Part shown: piece by piece, positions 1-10,136 of the stretch
How positions within the stretch are numbered: position 1 is the stretch's first letter
How the letters are laid out: each line of letters opens with the position of its first letter
DNA from: Diplonema japonicum
Taxonomy: Eukaryota > Euglenozoa > Diplonemea > Diplonemida > Diplonemidae
DNA length: 64,000 bases
Reading direction: 5' to 3'
Assembly: GCA_964019335.1 (NCBI GenBank)
Contig: OZ025696.1
Span: 62,001-126,000, forward strand
Program-made: the position numbers and the translations under genes
The notes under the pieces: generated by a model
Seen by the model: the letters and a program-made list of their open reading frames with translations, nothing else
What the model was told of the DNA's origin: nothing
Database searches by the model: none

Positions 1-1220
1 CATGGCTGCATCCCGAATTCCATGAGGAATGAGGTGAAAGCAATCGCACATCTTCTTTTCTTCTCTTTTTTCTTTTTCTTTTTTTCTGCTTCTTCATAAC
101 AAGGAACAACTTCCGCACCCGCTCACAAAGAAACCACCATACCTCCCTTATTTGTCAAAACCAAATTGCACCAGTTGTCGGGAAAATAGTTTTTTGACTT
201 AAGAGATATGGGTCGTTATAAAAAAGAAAAGAGAAAAAAAAAAAGGAGAAAATACTATATATAATCAGCATTTAGTAAAACATCTTCTGAGGGAGGGTGC
301 GTGGGGGAGAAAGCACAGGCAAGCTATAACCGCGAAAACACTTCGCGAAGGAGGAAAGGGGGGGGGGGGGGGGTCATAAGGGTGCCGTTTTTTTTTCTTT
401 TTTTTCCAGTTTTTTTGCTAAGGGTATTTTAGGCCCTTAAAAAGACTCTAACCACCCCCCAAAAGTGCCCACAAATCGTTCAAACCCCTGTTTCCCGACG
501 GTTATGGACCCCAGAAGGGCCAGTATTGTGTTCTAATTTTTGGGGGCCCCCGTTTGGTACCAAAGGGTCCCAAAGGGGTGCCCCGTATATGTGTATTTCA
601 AACTACCTTAGCAAGCACCGTGAAAAACACAAAAAAAATAGGGGACAGGCGTAAAAAAGAGTGTTTTGTGGTACTGGGGGTGACTGGGGATTACGAAGTG
701 GGTGAACACTTGAAATCAGCAGCGTTTCCATAGGTATCTGAAAAATAAGGAAACGGAAACGTTTCCCCGTTTCTTGCCAGCATAGCCCTGGGGGGGGGGG
801 GGGGGGTAAATAGGGGGATAAAGCCATTTTCTTTCCATATTTTCATATGGGGCCGGAAATTCGCCAGAAATGTTTGTAAAAAAGACATTCTATAAAAGGA
901 CCCACGACTTCGTGAATGTTTGCGTTCCCACAAAAAAATATGGCATTTATTCCCCCGTAGGTAATCCACCCAATACGGATGCGAGAATCAGTAGCGGACC
1001 TGCACCCAGCAATGATTATTGATAAGGGGGGGGGGGGGGGGGGGGGCACCCTCTAAAAATCGTTAAAGGGTGGGGGGGAAAAAAAAAAGAAGAAGAAACA
1101 ACGTTGATTTAACCACCTGGTGGAAAGAAAAAAAAAGAGTCGGCTGCTTGTTGTTTGTCCACCGTTTTCACCTACAGTAGGGGAAACGAACAAGGCTGCC
1201 TCTACTCTAACATTCTTCGC
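1..1220. other. Low-complexity intergenic sequence with G-runs
   Basis: No gene recognised. The stretch holds A/T tracts and three long G-runs near 360, 790 and 1027 on the plus strand. Open frames in it are short and biased by the homopolymers. It lies downstream of the 3' end of the cyclase fusion gene, which is transcribed toward it. Confidence 0.6.
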
Positions 1221-4200
1221 TCACGCCAGCATCCCCATAACGCTGAGAGTGTACCCCATATCGAAGGTCACAGCGCGAACCATCGTGTTGTAGGTGGGAG
1301 GCCCACAGATAACGACATGGTTGAACTCAGAAGGTGATTCGAAGGCCTCCTCCATGTGAGCTGCTACAACACTGTTAGCCATGAACGGCTTTATAGAAGA
1401 AGGGAACTCAGCCGACCGAGTAAAAAGGTACTTCAACACAAACCTGTCACCACCGATATCAGAAAGCTCCTCAAACTCCTCATGGTAGGGCACATGGCTG
1501 AAAGTGTTAAAACACACAAACAATACAACTCGGCACCCGTCTCTCAAAGCAGCCCTAGCAATCGATATCAAAGGCGTACATCCGGTCCCCGCACCGCATA
1601 GATACAACTCCTGGTGAATACCCTTTCGGTACTGGTACTCAGACAACAGCAGACCCCTCCCTTCAACGTTGGAGGCAACTGTAAGACTTGATAACAGCGC
1701 GCTGCTTGTTCTGTCATTGTTTAATTTTATCATAAACGTGATCTCGTCGCCCTTGTGGTGAAGGATACTATAAGGCCGGGAGAGCCTGCTGTTGAACCGT
1801 ATGCTGACATGGCTGCCGGGGGGTACGTGCTGTTTTGAGATGTTGTCGGCCTTGAAGGTAAAAGCGTATGTCGATTTGGCGCGTTGTTCCTTCTTGACGA
1901 AGACGATCTTCCTGTACTCGCCCACGACGAGGGCGTCGGTGCTGTTGGCTGCGTCGTCGGTGGCCACGCCGTCCTTTGCGTGTTGGATGATCTTCCCTAT
2001 GCACTGCATCCATGCGTACTTCACCTGAGGGGTGTACTTTTCCTGCAGTGCTTGCATGAACGTGTCGTCGAAGGCCTCGCCCATGATGTCGAACATCTGC
2101 CTTTGTATGCCAAACCGGATGTGTGTCTTCCCCAGCTCGTGCAGGGTGTGTGCTACCTCGTTGGCTTTTGACAGGTCCGTTACTGCCTTGTCAACCGCTG
2201 TCATCACCTGCATCCCGTGGTCTTGCAGACCCTTCTCGTACACATTGCCCTGTCTGCCCCACGGGAACAGCAGCTTGAACTCCGGGTTCCTTTCGAAGAC
2301 GTTTTTAAACAGCAGGACGCCTATGTCGTTCAGCCCTGCCGATCGCAGTTCCTTCCAAGAATCGCGGACTATCATCATGTTGCTCTCGTTTGTGGACAGG
2401 CCGTTCGTCTTAAACACGCGTAGTGTCCTCAGTATCTCCGAAGCATAAGCGCTGTGGCCGTGGCTCCCTTCACCGTGGAAGACGTCGGTGATATCCTTAC
2501 CAAAAAAGGGTCTGAAGCACCCCCTCCCTCCTGGGTGTGAGTGTATGAACGTTGCCACATCGTGTGCCCAGCCCTCCATGTACACGAGCTCGGCTGTTGC
2601 TGATCTTGACGCTGCTGTGGTGCGCTTCCAGGCCTCTTCTAGGTCCTCCTTAGAGGTATCGCTCGTCTTCACCGTCTGCCCTGAGATAAATTCCGTTCGT
2701 GTGAGCTGTTTGCCTTTTGTTCGTACGATCCTCGCTGCGATGCTGTCGCCTGGGTCCCTCTTCACCACCCGTTCCATCAGATCGAGGTTGCCTATCTTTG
2801 CAGCCTCGTAGGCCTCCTTGAACTCCGGGTCGAACCACGGCATACCCTCTCCCTGCATGCCGTACATCAGGTCCCACTTCTCGACACCCTCAAGTCCCTC
2901 CACGAAGAGTTCGCTTACTTCGATGAACGCCTGCCAACGCATGCCCGAGATGGGCCACCTGTCGATAGGGCGCAGCAGCCAGGCAATGGACGCCACATTC
3001 GCCACGATTGAGCCCGGTACCAGGCAGCACACGTCGACCTGCTCAGCGGCCTCAGCAAGGGCGCCAGAGAGCTCCACCGGTGACCCGATGCACGTCACAT
3101 AGTGCCTGTCGTCGCCAGGGTGCGTGATGCCTAGCATGACACCGCCTGTTGCGAGGCCCATGTGCATCTTCATCTTCGTGCCATCGAATTCCTCGTAAAG
3201 CGAGCCTGCGAAGCTGACTGCCTGGATGGCGTGCTGCTGGCAGATCCACACTATTGTGACAGTGGTGCCGACAGTGTTCAGCACAATGCCGAACGTCTTT
3301 CTTGCCAGCGTGCAGATAATGCCCAGAGCGGGTGGCAGCCTGTCGAGGTTGGGGCCCAGCCTGATCTGCGAAACGCTGGCGCTAAAAGAGCGCAACTCAT
3401 CCGAAGCCATGAACCCCTCGACGGCGGCCTTGATGATTGGGTCCGACAGCACCCTGTCGTTGTACAGGTCGCGCAAGAGAGAGCGCAGGAACCGTGGCCG
3501 CGCACCAGAGCCCGGCGTGAGCTGGCTGATGATGTTAGAGCCGCTGCGGGAGCCAGGGGATGCAGACCCCTGTTGGGATCGGGTGTGTCTGGAGGGAGCG
3601 AGAGTAGCACCACGGAGGGATATCTCGGTGGGCACGATGCCTGAGAGCTCGACCTTGCCGACCCCGCGAAGGGTGATCTGACCGAGATGGACCACAGAGG
3701 CATGCACAGTCGTTGTGCCGAGGCATTTCAGGACCGCTTCTGACGCGACGATGCTGCCCCCTGACCCTGCAGACTCGACGCGTGCTGCCGTGTTGACGGT
3801 GTGGCCGTAGTAGTCGCTGCGGTTGGAGACGGGGTCGACCTCCACAGTGACACTGCCCGTGTGCACGCCCATGCGGACACGCATACCTCGGAACACAAGC
3901 TGGTCGTCTTTGTAGATGGCTGTGCACACCGGGTCGTCAAGGATGGCGTGCGGCCAGGGCTGCTTCAGGAGGTCCACTTGTGCGTCGATGCAGAACCGCA
4001 GGGCGTCTGCAGAGTTGCTGAAGGTGAGCATGAAAGCGTCCCCGATGGTCTTCACCTCGTAGCCGCCGTACTGCGAGTACGCCCTTCGGATCACGTTGTT
4101 GTGCAGCCGCATTGCGATCTTCATCTCGTCAGGGTGCTTGCGCCATAAGACAGACGAGCATTCGATATCGGTGAACACAAAGGTAACGACGCCCACAGGG

Positions 4201-4616
4201 GCTGCAACGCTGACAGGCGCGAAGAGTTCTTGGCTGTCTTCCTCATCGATGACACCGTCACAGAAGGATAAGGGATTCGACACCACAGGCACGCAGGGGT
4301 CGGGGAGTGCAACACGGTACCTTTCCTCTGGGGGGTCGGGGGGGCAGGAGAAGGGTGACCTGGGTTGGGAAGACGCGCTGTGATGTCCATTCTCCATGAG
4401 ATCGTCTTCGTGGACTGACAGCTGCTTCACCTCTGTGCCCTTTCTTTGGTGTAGAATTAAGAGCACGAAGATCGCGACGACACTAGTGCACAGCCAGGCC
4501 GTCAATGCAGCCCATGAACCGCCCCCCACCGCTGCAGTCCCTTGCAACGCTGCAAACACCACGGCCCCCGTAACCACTGGAGGTGCAACAGCTTGTAATA
4601 CCCCGTGTCGTATCAT
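1221..4616 (-). CDS. Nucleotide cyclase - cytochrome b5 - globin - flavin reductase fusion protein
   Basis: 1131 residues. Two hydrophobic segments lie near residues 8-30 and 34-55. A class III cyclase domain follows (about 142-335), with metal-binding D150 (FTDIE) and D193 (IGDAF). K189 (YEVKTIGD) and the D of DYYG fit adenine recognition, and N275/R279 (VNTAARV) fit catalysis. A second cyclase-like region (about 430-570) lacks the first metal Asp. A cytochrome b5 domain shows HPGG (694-697) and a second heme His at about 721. A globin domain (about 745-883) shows candidate distal H800 and proximal H832. The last 230 residues resemble cytochrome b5 reductase: RPYS (947-950), GAGTGCTP and CGPP. 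Inference: a membrane cAMP-forming enzyme controlled by heme redox state or a bound gas, with built-in NAD(P)H electron supply. Leishmania globin-coupled adenylate cyclases share only the globin and cyclase parts. Confidence 0.93.
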   Translation of the reverse strand: MIRHGVLQAVAPPVVTGAVVFAALQGTAAVGGGSWAALTAWLCTSVVAIFVLLILHQRKGTEVKQLSVHEDDLMENGHHSASSQPRSPFSCPPDPPEERYRVALPDPCVPVVSNPLSFCDGVIDEEDSQELFAPVSVAAPVGVVTFVFTDIECSSVLWRKHPDEMKIAMRLHNNVIRRAYSQYGGYEVKTIGDAFMLTFSNSADALRFCIDAQVDLLKQPWPHAILDDPVCTAIYKDDQLVFRGMRVRMGVHTGSVTVEVDPVSNRSDYYGHTVNTAARVESAGSGGSIVASEAVLKCLGTTTVHASVVHLGQITLRGVGKVELSGIVPTEISLRGATLAPSRHTRSQQGSASPGSRSGSNIISQLTPGSGARPRFLRSLLRDLYNDRVLSDPIIKAAVEGFMASDELRSFSASVSQIRLGPNLDRLPPALGIICTLARKTFGIVLNTVGTTVTIVWICQQHAIQAVSFAGSLYEEFDGTKMKMHMGLATGGVMLGITHPGDDRHYVTCIGSPVELSGALAEAAEQVDVCCLVPGSIVANVASIAWLLRPIDRWPISGMRWQAFIEVSELFVEGLEGVEKWDLMYGMQGEGMPWFDPEFKEAYEAAKIGNLDLMERVVKRDPGDSIAARIVRTKGKQLTRTEFISGQTVKTSDTSKEDLEEAWKRTTAASRSATAELVYMEGWAHDVATFIHSHPGGRGCFRPFFGKDITDVFHGEGSHGHSAYASEILRTLRVFKTNGLSTNESNMMIVRDSWKELRSAGLNDIGVLLFKNVFERNPEFKLLFPWGRQGNVYEKGLQDHGMQVMTAVDKAVTDLSKANEVAHTLHELGKTHIRFGIQRQMFDIMGEAFDDTFMQALQEKYTPQVKYAWMQCIGKIIQHAKDGVATDDAANSTDALVVGEYRKIVFVKKEQRAKSTYAFTFKADNISKQHVPPGSHVSIRFNSRLSRPYSILHHKGDEITFMIKLNNDRTSSALLSSLTVASNVEGRGLLLSEYQYRKGIHQELYLCGAGTGCTPLISIARAALRDGCRVVLFVCFNTFSHVPYHEEFEELSDIGGDRFVLKYLFTRSAEFPSSIKPFMANSVVAAHMEEAFESPSEFNHVVICGPPTYNTMVRAVTFDMGYTLSVMGMLA

Positions 4617-4643
4617 CCTTTCGTTGTGTAAAATTTGTAAAAC

Positions 4644-4700
4644 CTAGAAAAAGATGAAATATTTTTTCTCTCTCCTTGATAAAAAAAAAAAAAAAAAAAA
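4644..4700 (-). promoter_or_regulatory. Predicted trans-splice acceptor of the cyclase fusion gene
   Basis: On the coding strand a T20 tract (4681-4700) and a T/C-rich stretch end in TTTTTCTAG, with AG at 4644-4645. This is 27 nt before the ATG at 4616. It matches a pyrimidine-tract/AG acceptor. The spliced-leader donor was not seen. Confidence 0.5.
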
Positions 4701-5343
4701 AGACGACAAATATAAAAAGGAAAAAAAAAAAAAAGTGTAAAAAAAAAAAAGGTGTAAATGAAAGGCGAGGGAGAGAGAGAAGAAAAAAAAAGAGGAAGAG
4801 GGAGAATAGAAAAAGAAAAAAAAAAAAAAAAAGAACGCAGTTAAGAAGGAGAGAAGTTTATTAATGGGGAAGGGTCGGGATCTTTCTGAAGAAAGGTTTC
4901 CAAGGGGGATCCTGTCGAGATAAAGCGACCTTGCCACACCGGCCAAAATTGACCGGGTGGGAGAAGAGAAAGAAGTTCATTTGCACCCGACAGATGGCAT
5001 GATGTGCCGACTGATTCTTTTTTTTTTTTTTGGACAACGTGAAACCTTTATAGTACATCACATAAGAACCTAAGTAGAAGAAAGAGAGAAAAGAAGAAAC
5101 AATCTGATGTGTGAAACAAGCACATAGTTTGCCTTTGCTTTCTTTTTTTTTTTAAAAATGCAAGGCTTGCAATCTTTTTTTTTTTTTTTGCATCCTTTTA
5201 TAAAATCTTTTTTGTTTTTTTAACCGATGGACACTCGGGTCCGTTGTCATCTTCTTTTCATTTTTTATTTTTTTTTCCCGCCTCCCCTTCCCTTCCCTTC
5301 TTCTGTATTTTTTTTCCTTATTTTTTTTTTTTTTTTTACGTGC

Positions 5344-5383
<40 letters not shown>

Positions 5384-5995
5384 AACACCAACAACAACAC
5401 ACTTATAAACTTTATTATGTGATAAATCTTCCCCTCTCTTAAAGAAATTTAAGAAAAGATGGACGGGAGGAGGGGGGGGGGGGGGGGAAGGAAAGAATCG
5501 GAAAAGATTGTCGTTCCGAAGTTCTTTTTTTCTTTTCCTCTTCTTTCTCCTTTTTTTCGTTTTTCTTTTTTTCTGATGACTACATTGATGGCAAGTGTTT
5601 ATTTCTCTGCTTTTCTTTTGTCATTAAATCAAAAAAAAAATCGAAAAGCCAAACACAAGTTCATTGTTTCTTTTTTTCTTTTTTTAAAAAAAGGAAAGCT
5701 GCAAAAAAAAAAAAAAGAAATTCTTTGCAGTTATTCGATTCTGGTGAAGCTGTGCACGGTAAAAAAAAAGTGCCGTCAAAGACGCATCAGAAATCGAATT
5801 TCCGCTCAAAAAAAAAAAAAAAAAAAAAAAGGGATGTTATAAAAAAAAAGAAAATAGAAAAGAAAAGCTTTATTTTGTTGCTTTTCTTTTTTTTTTTTTT
5901 AAATAAAAACTGGCCATTTTCTTTTTTTTTTTTCTTTTTGTTAAAAAAAATCGCACGGAGAAGGGTTGTCTTTCTTCTACAATAGATTAAAAAGC

Positions 5996-6028
<33 letters not shown>

Positions 6029-7171
6029 CATTTAAGGGTACCTGCGGTATGTGGCAGGACGCCTTTAAAAAAAAGAGAGTCGGCTTTTAGCAAAAAAACT
6101 GGCATTGTTAGTAATGCTGTGTTAACAAAAAAAAAAAAAATGATACGCAAAAAAAAGAGAGTCGGGCTAGTCACCAATTCCTGCAGCTAAAGAGCCAACA
6201 AAAGTGCAAAAGCAACTACTGCCCTTCCCTTTTTTTTTTCACTTTTTCTTTTCTTTTCTTTTTAAAAATTTTCGTTTCGTCCTGCTGACTTGTCTGGGAA
6301 CCTTATAAAGGAATGGCTGGGGCATAGATATATGTTTTAATCTTTTTTTTAAAAAAAAAGGGAAAAATTATCAGGGAGAAAAAAAAAATAATGGAAAAAG
6401 GGAAATGAGAGAAAACAAGAGAAAGAAAGGACGCAGCTTGAGGTGTCCCGTGTTTCATGCTCCCTAGTTTTCTTTCTTTTTCTTTTTTCTTCTTCTTCTT
6501 TTTTTTTTTCTCCCTTTTTTCCCTTTTTTTTTTTTAAAATTCTCTTTGCATTCTTTCCCCACCCTTTTGTGTTCTACCTTAACTAAGTCTTCGCAGGGCA
6601 TTTATTTAAAAAAAAAAATGGGAAAAACAAAATTAGAAAAAGTTAGGAAACATGCAGAAAAAAAGCAGTTTGGATTTTCCCCTGGAAGGAGAACGGAGGT
6701 AAACACGAGAAAGAGAGTGATGAATAAAACAATGAAAGCAAAAAATTATGCAAAAGAGAGAACGGGGGGGGGAAGGGGGCGGGGAAAAAAAAAAAAAACC
6801 AAAATCAAAAAAGAACAACCATTTCTTTGTCGTTCACCTTTTTATTTTTTTTTTAAATCATTCTTATTATTTTTTTCTCCCCCTCCCCCTTTTTCTTTTC
6901 TTTTCCTTCTACAGGACTGTCCTTTTCTTTTCTTTTTTAACCCCCAGTTTTACATAAAACCAGTTAGAAAAAAAAAAAAAAAAAGGACGGGGGAAGGGGA
7001 GGGGGAAAGAAAAAAATAAATAAAAAAACATAAAAAATAAAAATAAAAAGAGAGGTTGGATTATATTCTTTTCGAAAAATGTTTTTTTTTTTTTTTTGCG
7101 GGAAAAAAAAAAAAAAAAATGAGCCTCCCTCTGGGGATTCCCCCGGGGGGCCATAAAAAAAGCAATCCCTC
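4701..7171. other. Gene-free homopolymer-rich intergenic region
   Basis: About 2.5 kb dominated by A and T tracts, including an A-run of roughly 40 at 5345-5383 and a G-run near 5470. Lys- or Phe-rich open frames are products of these tracts. The only non-repetitive signal seen is one copy of a dispersed short hairpin motif at 6036-6063. Confidence 0.6.
6036..6063. repeat. Dispersed short hairpin-like motif, copy 1
   Basis: Core CCTGCGGTATGTGGCAGG, flanked by GG(G)NA and A(C/T)CGCC-like bases. Close copies occur at 27230-27258 and 55525-55553. CCTG and CAGG at the ends can pair. Function unknown. Confidence 0.5.
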
Positions 7172-7576
7172 TCAAGGGGGTGGTAAGTCGGAATCCCAAG
7201 CATATGGGTTATGGGTAAATCGAGCCACTACTGCGGTGTCCGTCGCTGGGGCCCTGGTAGGCGAAGTCTTTGCCGTTGGGGCAGTGTGAGTTTGCCCTAT
7301 AAGTTCAGGGCCGTGTACTTTTATGCGCTCTTCCAGTGACACTTTTCTGTGAAACACATGTAACTTTCCACAGGAATCGCCTGTTAGGCAGACACCAGAG
7401 TCAAAGGACGCACACCTCAGTCCATGCCACACCATTTCTACAGGTACTCTCCACTGCTTCTGGCACGTGCGGCACCTAAGGGTCATTCTTCCCTTGCACA
7501 CCCGTACGTTGTCCCACAAATTGTGCTCACAGCACCTCATCTCAAGGGCACGCTTCATGACATCCGAAAGCGACAT
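7172..7576 (-). CDS. Small zinc-ribbon plus CCCH zinc-finger protein (copy 1)
   Basis: 134 residues from the ATG at 7576. That ATG follows an A-tract of about 17 nt on the coding strand, and a C-run ending in AG (7602-7603) is a plausible splice acceptor. The N-terminal half has Cys/His pairs resembling a zinc ribbon (CEHN and LRCRTCQ). It is followed by a canonical C-x7-C-x5-C-x3-H finger (CASFDSGVC ... CGKLH) and the motif SLEER..HG. The two genes at 16115 and 20374 share the same plan. CCCH fingers usually bind RNA, so an RNA-binding role is inferred. The C-terminus (Thr/Ala/Pro-rich) is not shared with the other copies. A piggyBac relic begins about 80 bp upstream of the start. Confidence 0.75.
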   Translation of the reverse strand: MSLSDVMKRALEMRCCEHNLWDNVRVCKGRMTLRCRTCQKQWRVPVEMVWHGLRCASFDSGVCLTGDSCGKLHVFHRKVSLEERIKVHGPELIGQTHTAPTAKTSPTRAPATDTAVVARFTHNPYAWDSDLPPP

Positions 7577-7655
7577 GTTTTTTTTTTTTTTTTTGTATAA
7601 CCTTGTTGGGGGGGGGGGTGATATTTCTTTTGAAAAATATAAAAATCTTTTTTTT

Positions 7656-9437
7656 TTAACCCATAACACTCCAAGGCGCAAATATTTGTCGTTTTGAAAA
7701 ATCGTTTTTTTCTCTAAGTACTTTTTCGTCCCCACGACCCCTGGATCTCCAAGAACGACTATAGTGAGGAGTTATTTTCAACTGCAATTAATGCTGCGCT
7801 GCGTCACTTTACCTTGTTATCCACCCACCAAGTGGGTCCCAAATCCGAGTAGATAGGCTAAAAACGCAAAATAACGGGTGTGCATACTGTGCCCAAATTG
7901 TTCCCAAAAAACGCAAAGGTAAAGTCAAAACAGCTACGGACGAGGTCTAACCTTCATGGGTAAGGGAGTTGGTACCCATAGAGACCATACAATAGGCCAG
8001 TGGGGAGAAAAAAAGCTGTCCCGTGGTACGCAGAAACCTGACGACGCAAAATGGTTATTCCTTCGGTTTTTTTATAAGAAGCTCACAGACGTCATCCAAG
8101 AAGAGACAAACAAGCAAAAGGACGCTGAGATTGATAAAATTTCGACCCAGGACTCCACCGCTTACTCGGATTGAGCATTGCGATGGGTTTACGGCGTGCC
8201 CAGAATCAGCAGTCGTATTGGTCCATAGGACCCATGAAAATCCCCCTTTTCAGTAACACGATGCCCAGGAGATGCTACTGGGAAATCAAAAGTAGCCTCC
8301 ACTTCACTCACACAGAAGGGTCAAACGGTGATGTGTTGTGAAGATACGAGGGTTTCTGGACAGAATTGGTGACAAGTGGGCAAAAGCAGCAGTGCCAGGA
8401 AAATAATTAAGCATTGACGAGACACTCGTACCTTCACGGGGCAATTGGGGGGCTGCGGGTCTACTGTCCTCTCAAGCGTAAAAGATATGGCATAAAAATC
8501 TACTGCCTAAACTGCGCGAGCACGGGTTATCTTTTGCGTTTTCACATCCACGCCACCAAAATCGAGGGGCACGCACTTGAAGATTTCAGTGTTGTGGAAA
8601 AAGCGGGGCTGGGGTTAACAGAGCCTTTCCGGGGAAATGACAACACGGTAGTTTGCGATAGCTACTTTTTGACTGTGGGTCTGGCCGAAGCCCTGTGAAA
8701 GAACTGTGAGGGGCTTGGATTTCGTTGGGTGTTGCGGACTCTTCTGGTGGACCCTAGAAGACAATACTTAACTGCCATGCACTTCAAATAAAATATGGTT
8801 CAGGGATGCCAAAGAGATACACAACCCTGGCTGCTTTTAAAGAGCGCTTTCGAGAGAGCCTAATTGATGGGTCCAGCGTTGCAAAAACACCACTCCCGGC
8901 ACCCAACTAGTGGTGCACACACCCCCTATACCCCAGATAACACCAAACGTGACCGCTAGCCACTCAAAGGGGGTCTGCAGGTTGAAAGGATGCACAAAAC
9001 GCTCAATCTACAAATGCTACACCTGAAACCAACACCTCTGTCCAAATAAGTGCTTTTTTCGTACCACTCTTCCATCACCCCCAAAAAGGCCTCTTGACGA
9101 TTTCGAGGCCGATATTCCACCCGCAAATAGGCACTTCTCTCGGTCTGAGACATCTGAGGGGTCCTGATGCTGCCTTTTTTGACCCAGGATGCTCAATCTA
9201 CACCCCCCCGTGCACAACCCATTTTGACATGGTCGTTTTTGAGCACCCTACGGCCATTCAACTCTTCACCCCCTTTGTATTTTTATTAATTTTTGAACTT
9301 TTTTTTTAATTTTCCTGGTCCAAAGAACCCGTTTTACCTGCAAACGGGGGTTAAATGCTGCCATTTTCCCCTCAAATTATGAAAAGGAGCAAAAAAGGGA
9401 CCCCTATGTAGATAGGCCCCGGAGTGTTATGGGTTAA
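7656..9437 (+). mobile_element. Decayed piggyBac-like DNA transposon (1.77 kb)
   Basis: The element (7660-9433) is bounded by perfect 13-bp inverted repeats, CCCATAACACTCC at the left and GGAGTGTTATGGG at the right. Direct TTAA flanks it at 7656-7659 and 9434-9437, which is the piggyBac target-site signature. Fragments of a piggyBac-type transposase lie inside on the plus strand. A 467-bp MITE at 31946-32412 has the same ends and is this element with the interior removed. Confidence 0.85.
8041..8698 (+). pseudogene. piggyBac-type transposase remnant
   Basis: Fragments in different frames fit the family order. FYKKLTDVIQEETN (near 8075-8115) resembles the region before the catalytic core. SIDETLVPSRG at 8410-8442 matches the segment carrying the first catalytic Asp. 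KRKRYGIK and, near 8650, TVVCDSYFLTVGLAEAL match the segment carrying the second Asp. The frame breaks just after SRG, and stops separate the other parts, so it cannot make a full transposase. It lies inside matching inverted repeats with TTAA flanks. Confidence 0.75.
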
Positions 9438-9699
9438 TATAAAAATAAATAAAAGTTGGTGGGTGGTCACTGTTCACAAAAACAAAACAAAAAAAAAAAA
9501 AGAATTCACACTTTTATTCGGTTGGCCACCGTTGCTTTTGGTACCCTTGTTTTTGTGAGGATTTGGGCGAGGAACCATTATGCTAGGTATGGGGGGGGGG
9601 GGGGGGGGGGGAGGGTTTAACAGCAGGACGATAGCACAGACGGTCTTCTCATAAACCTGTAGGGGCCGGCATAGGTCAGAAGAAAAAGAAAAGGGAAAT
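9438..9699. other. Intergenic sequence with a 20-bp G-run
   Basis: A/T-rich spacer with a G-run near 9591-9611. No gene seen. Confidence 0.5.
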
Positions 9700-10110
9700 A
9701 AAAAATATATATGAGTTAAAGGAAGTCTTTGTGAGACGCCCCCTTGTTCTCATCTTCTACCTGCACCTATCCCCTTTCAGCAGCGGTTTCTCCTCCTTTG
9801 GTGGTCTTGCCGGCCTTCTCCCCAGCCTGGCCGCATTTTCCCTTCGTTCTCTTGCCCATTGTCCTTTCAACGCCTCTAGGTCATGCTTGGTCTTCGGTGA
9901 TGCAAATATAGCCCTCCTGTTCCATCCGATCACCGCCTTTGTCCTCCCGATGGATCGTAGTGTGTGCACCCTTGTGCTCGGCTCAGCTGGGAAGGCCCTC
10001 CTTCCTTTCACCTTCTTCAGTACCCTCCCTAGCTCCCATGTGTGCCAGATCTTAAAAAAGAACACATCTGATGTACTTCTTATATTTCCATGTTATCCCC
10101 ACCACCTAAA
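9700..10110 (-). mobile_element. Short LINE derivative (3' end of a LINE ORF joined to the shared outer terminus)
   Basis: On the minus strand this encodes about 100 residues ending KPLLKGDRCR-stop. They resemble the C-terminus of the LINE protein at 10182-11663 (same RRxI/GW(D/N)RR and KPLLKGDR motifs). The 3' end is TCCTTTAACTC followed by ATATAT, read from 9713-9723 on the plus strand. The other end (10050-10108) carries the terminal sequence found in the short repeats at 13.0, 14.4, 24.0 and 31.8 kb, ending CCACCACCT next to an A-tract on the plus strand. It therefore looks like an internally deleted, non-autonomous copy. Confidence 0.7.
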
Positions 10111-10136
10111 AAAAAAAAAAAAAAAAAAAAATTAAA

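Noticed and set aside
4644-6190. Many Lys- or Phe-rich open frames
   Set aside because: Direct products of A/T tracts, with no domain content.
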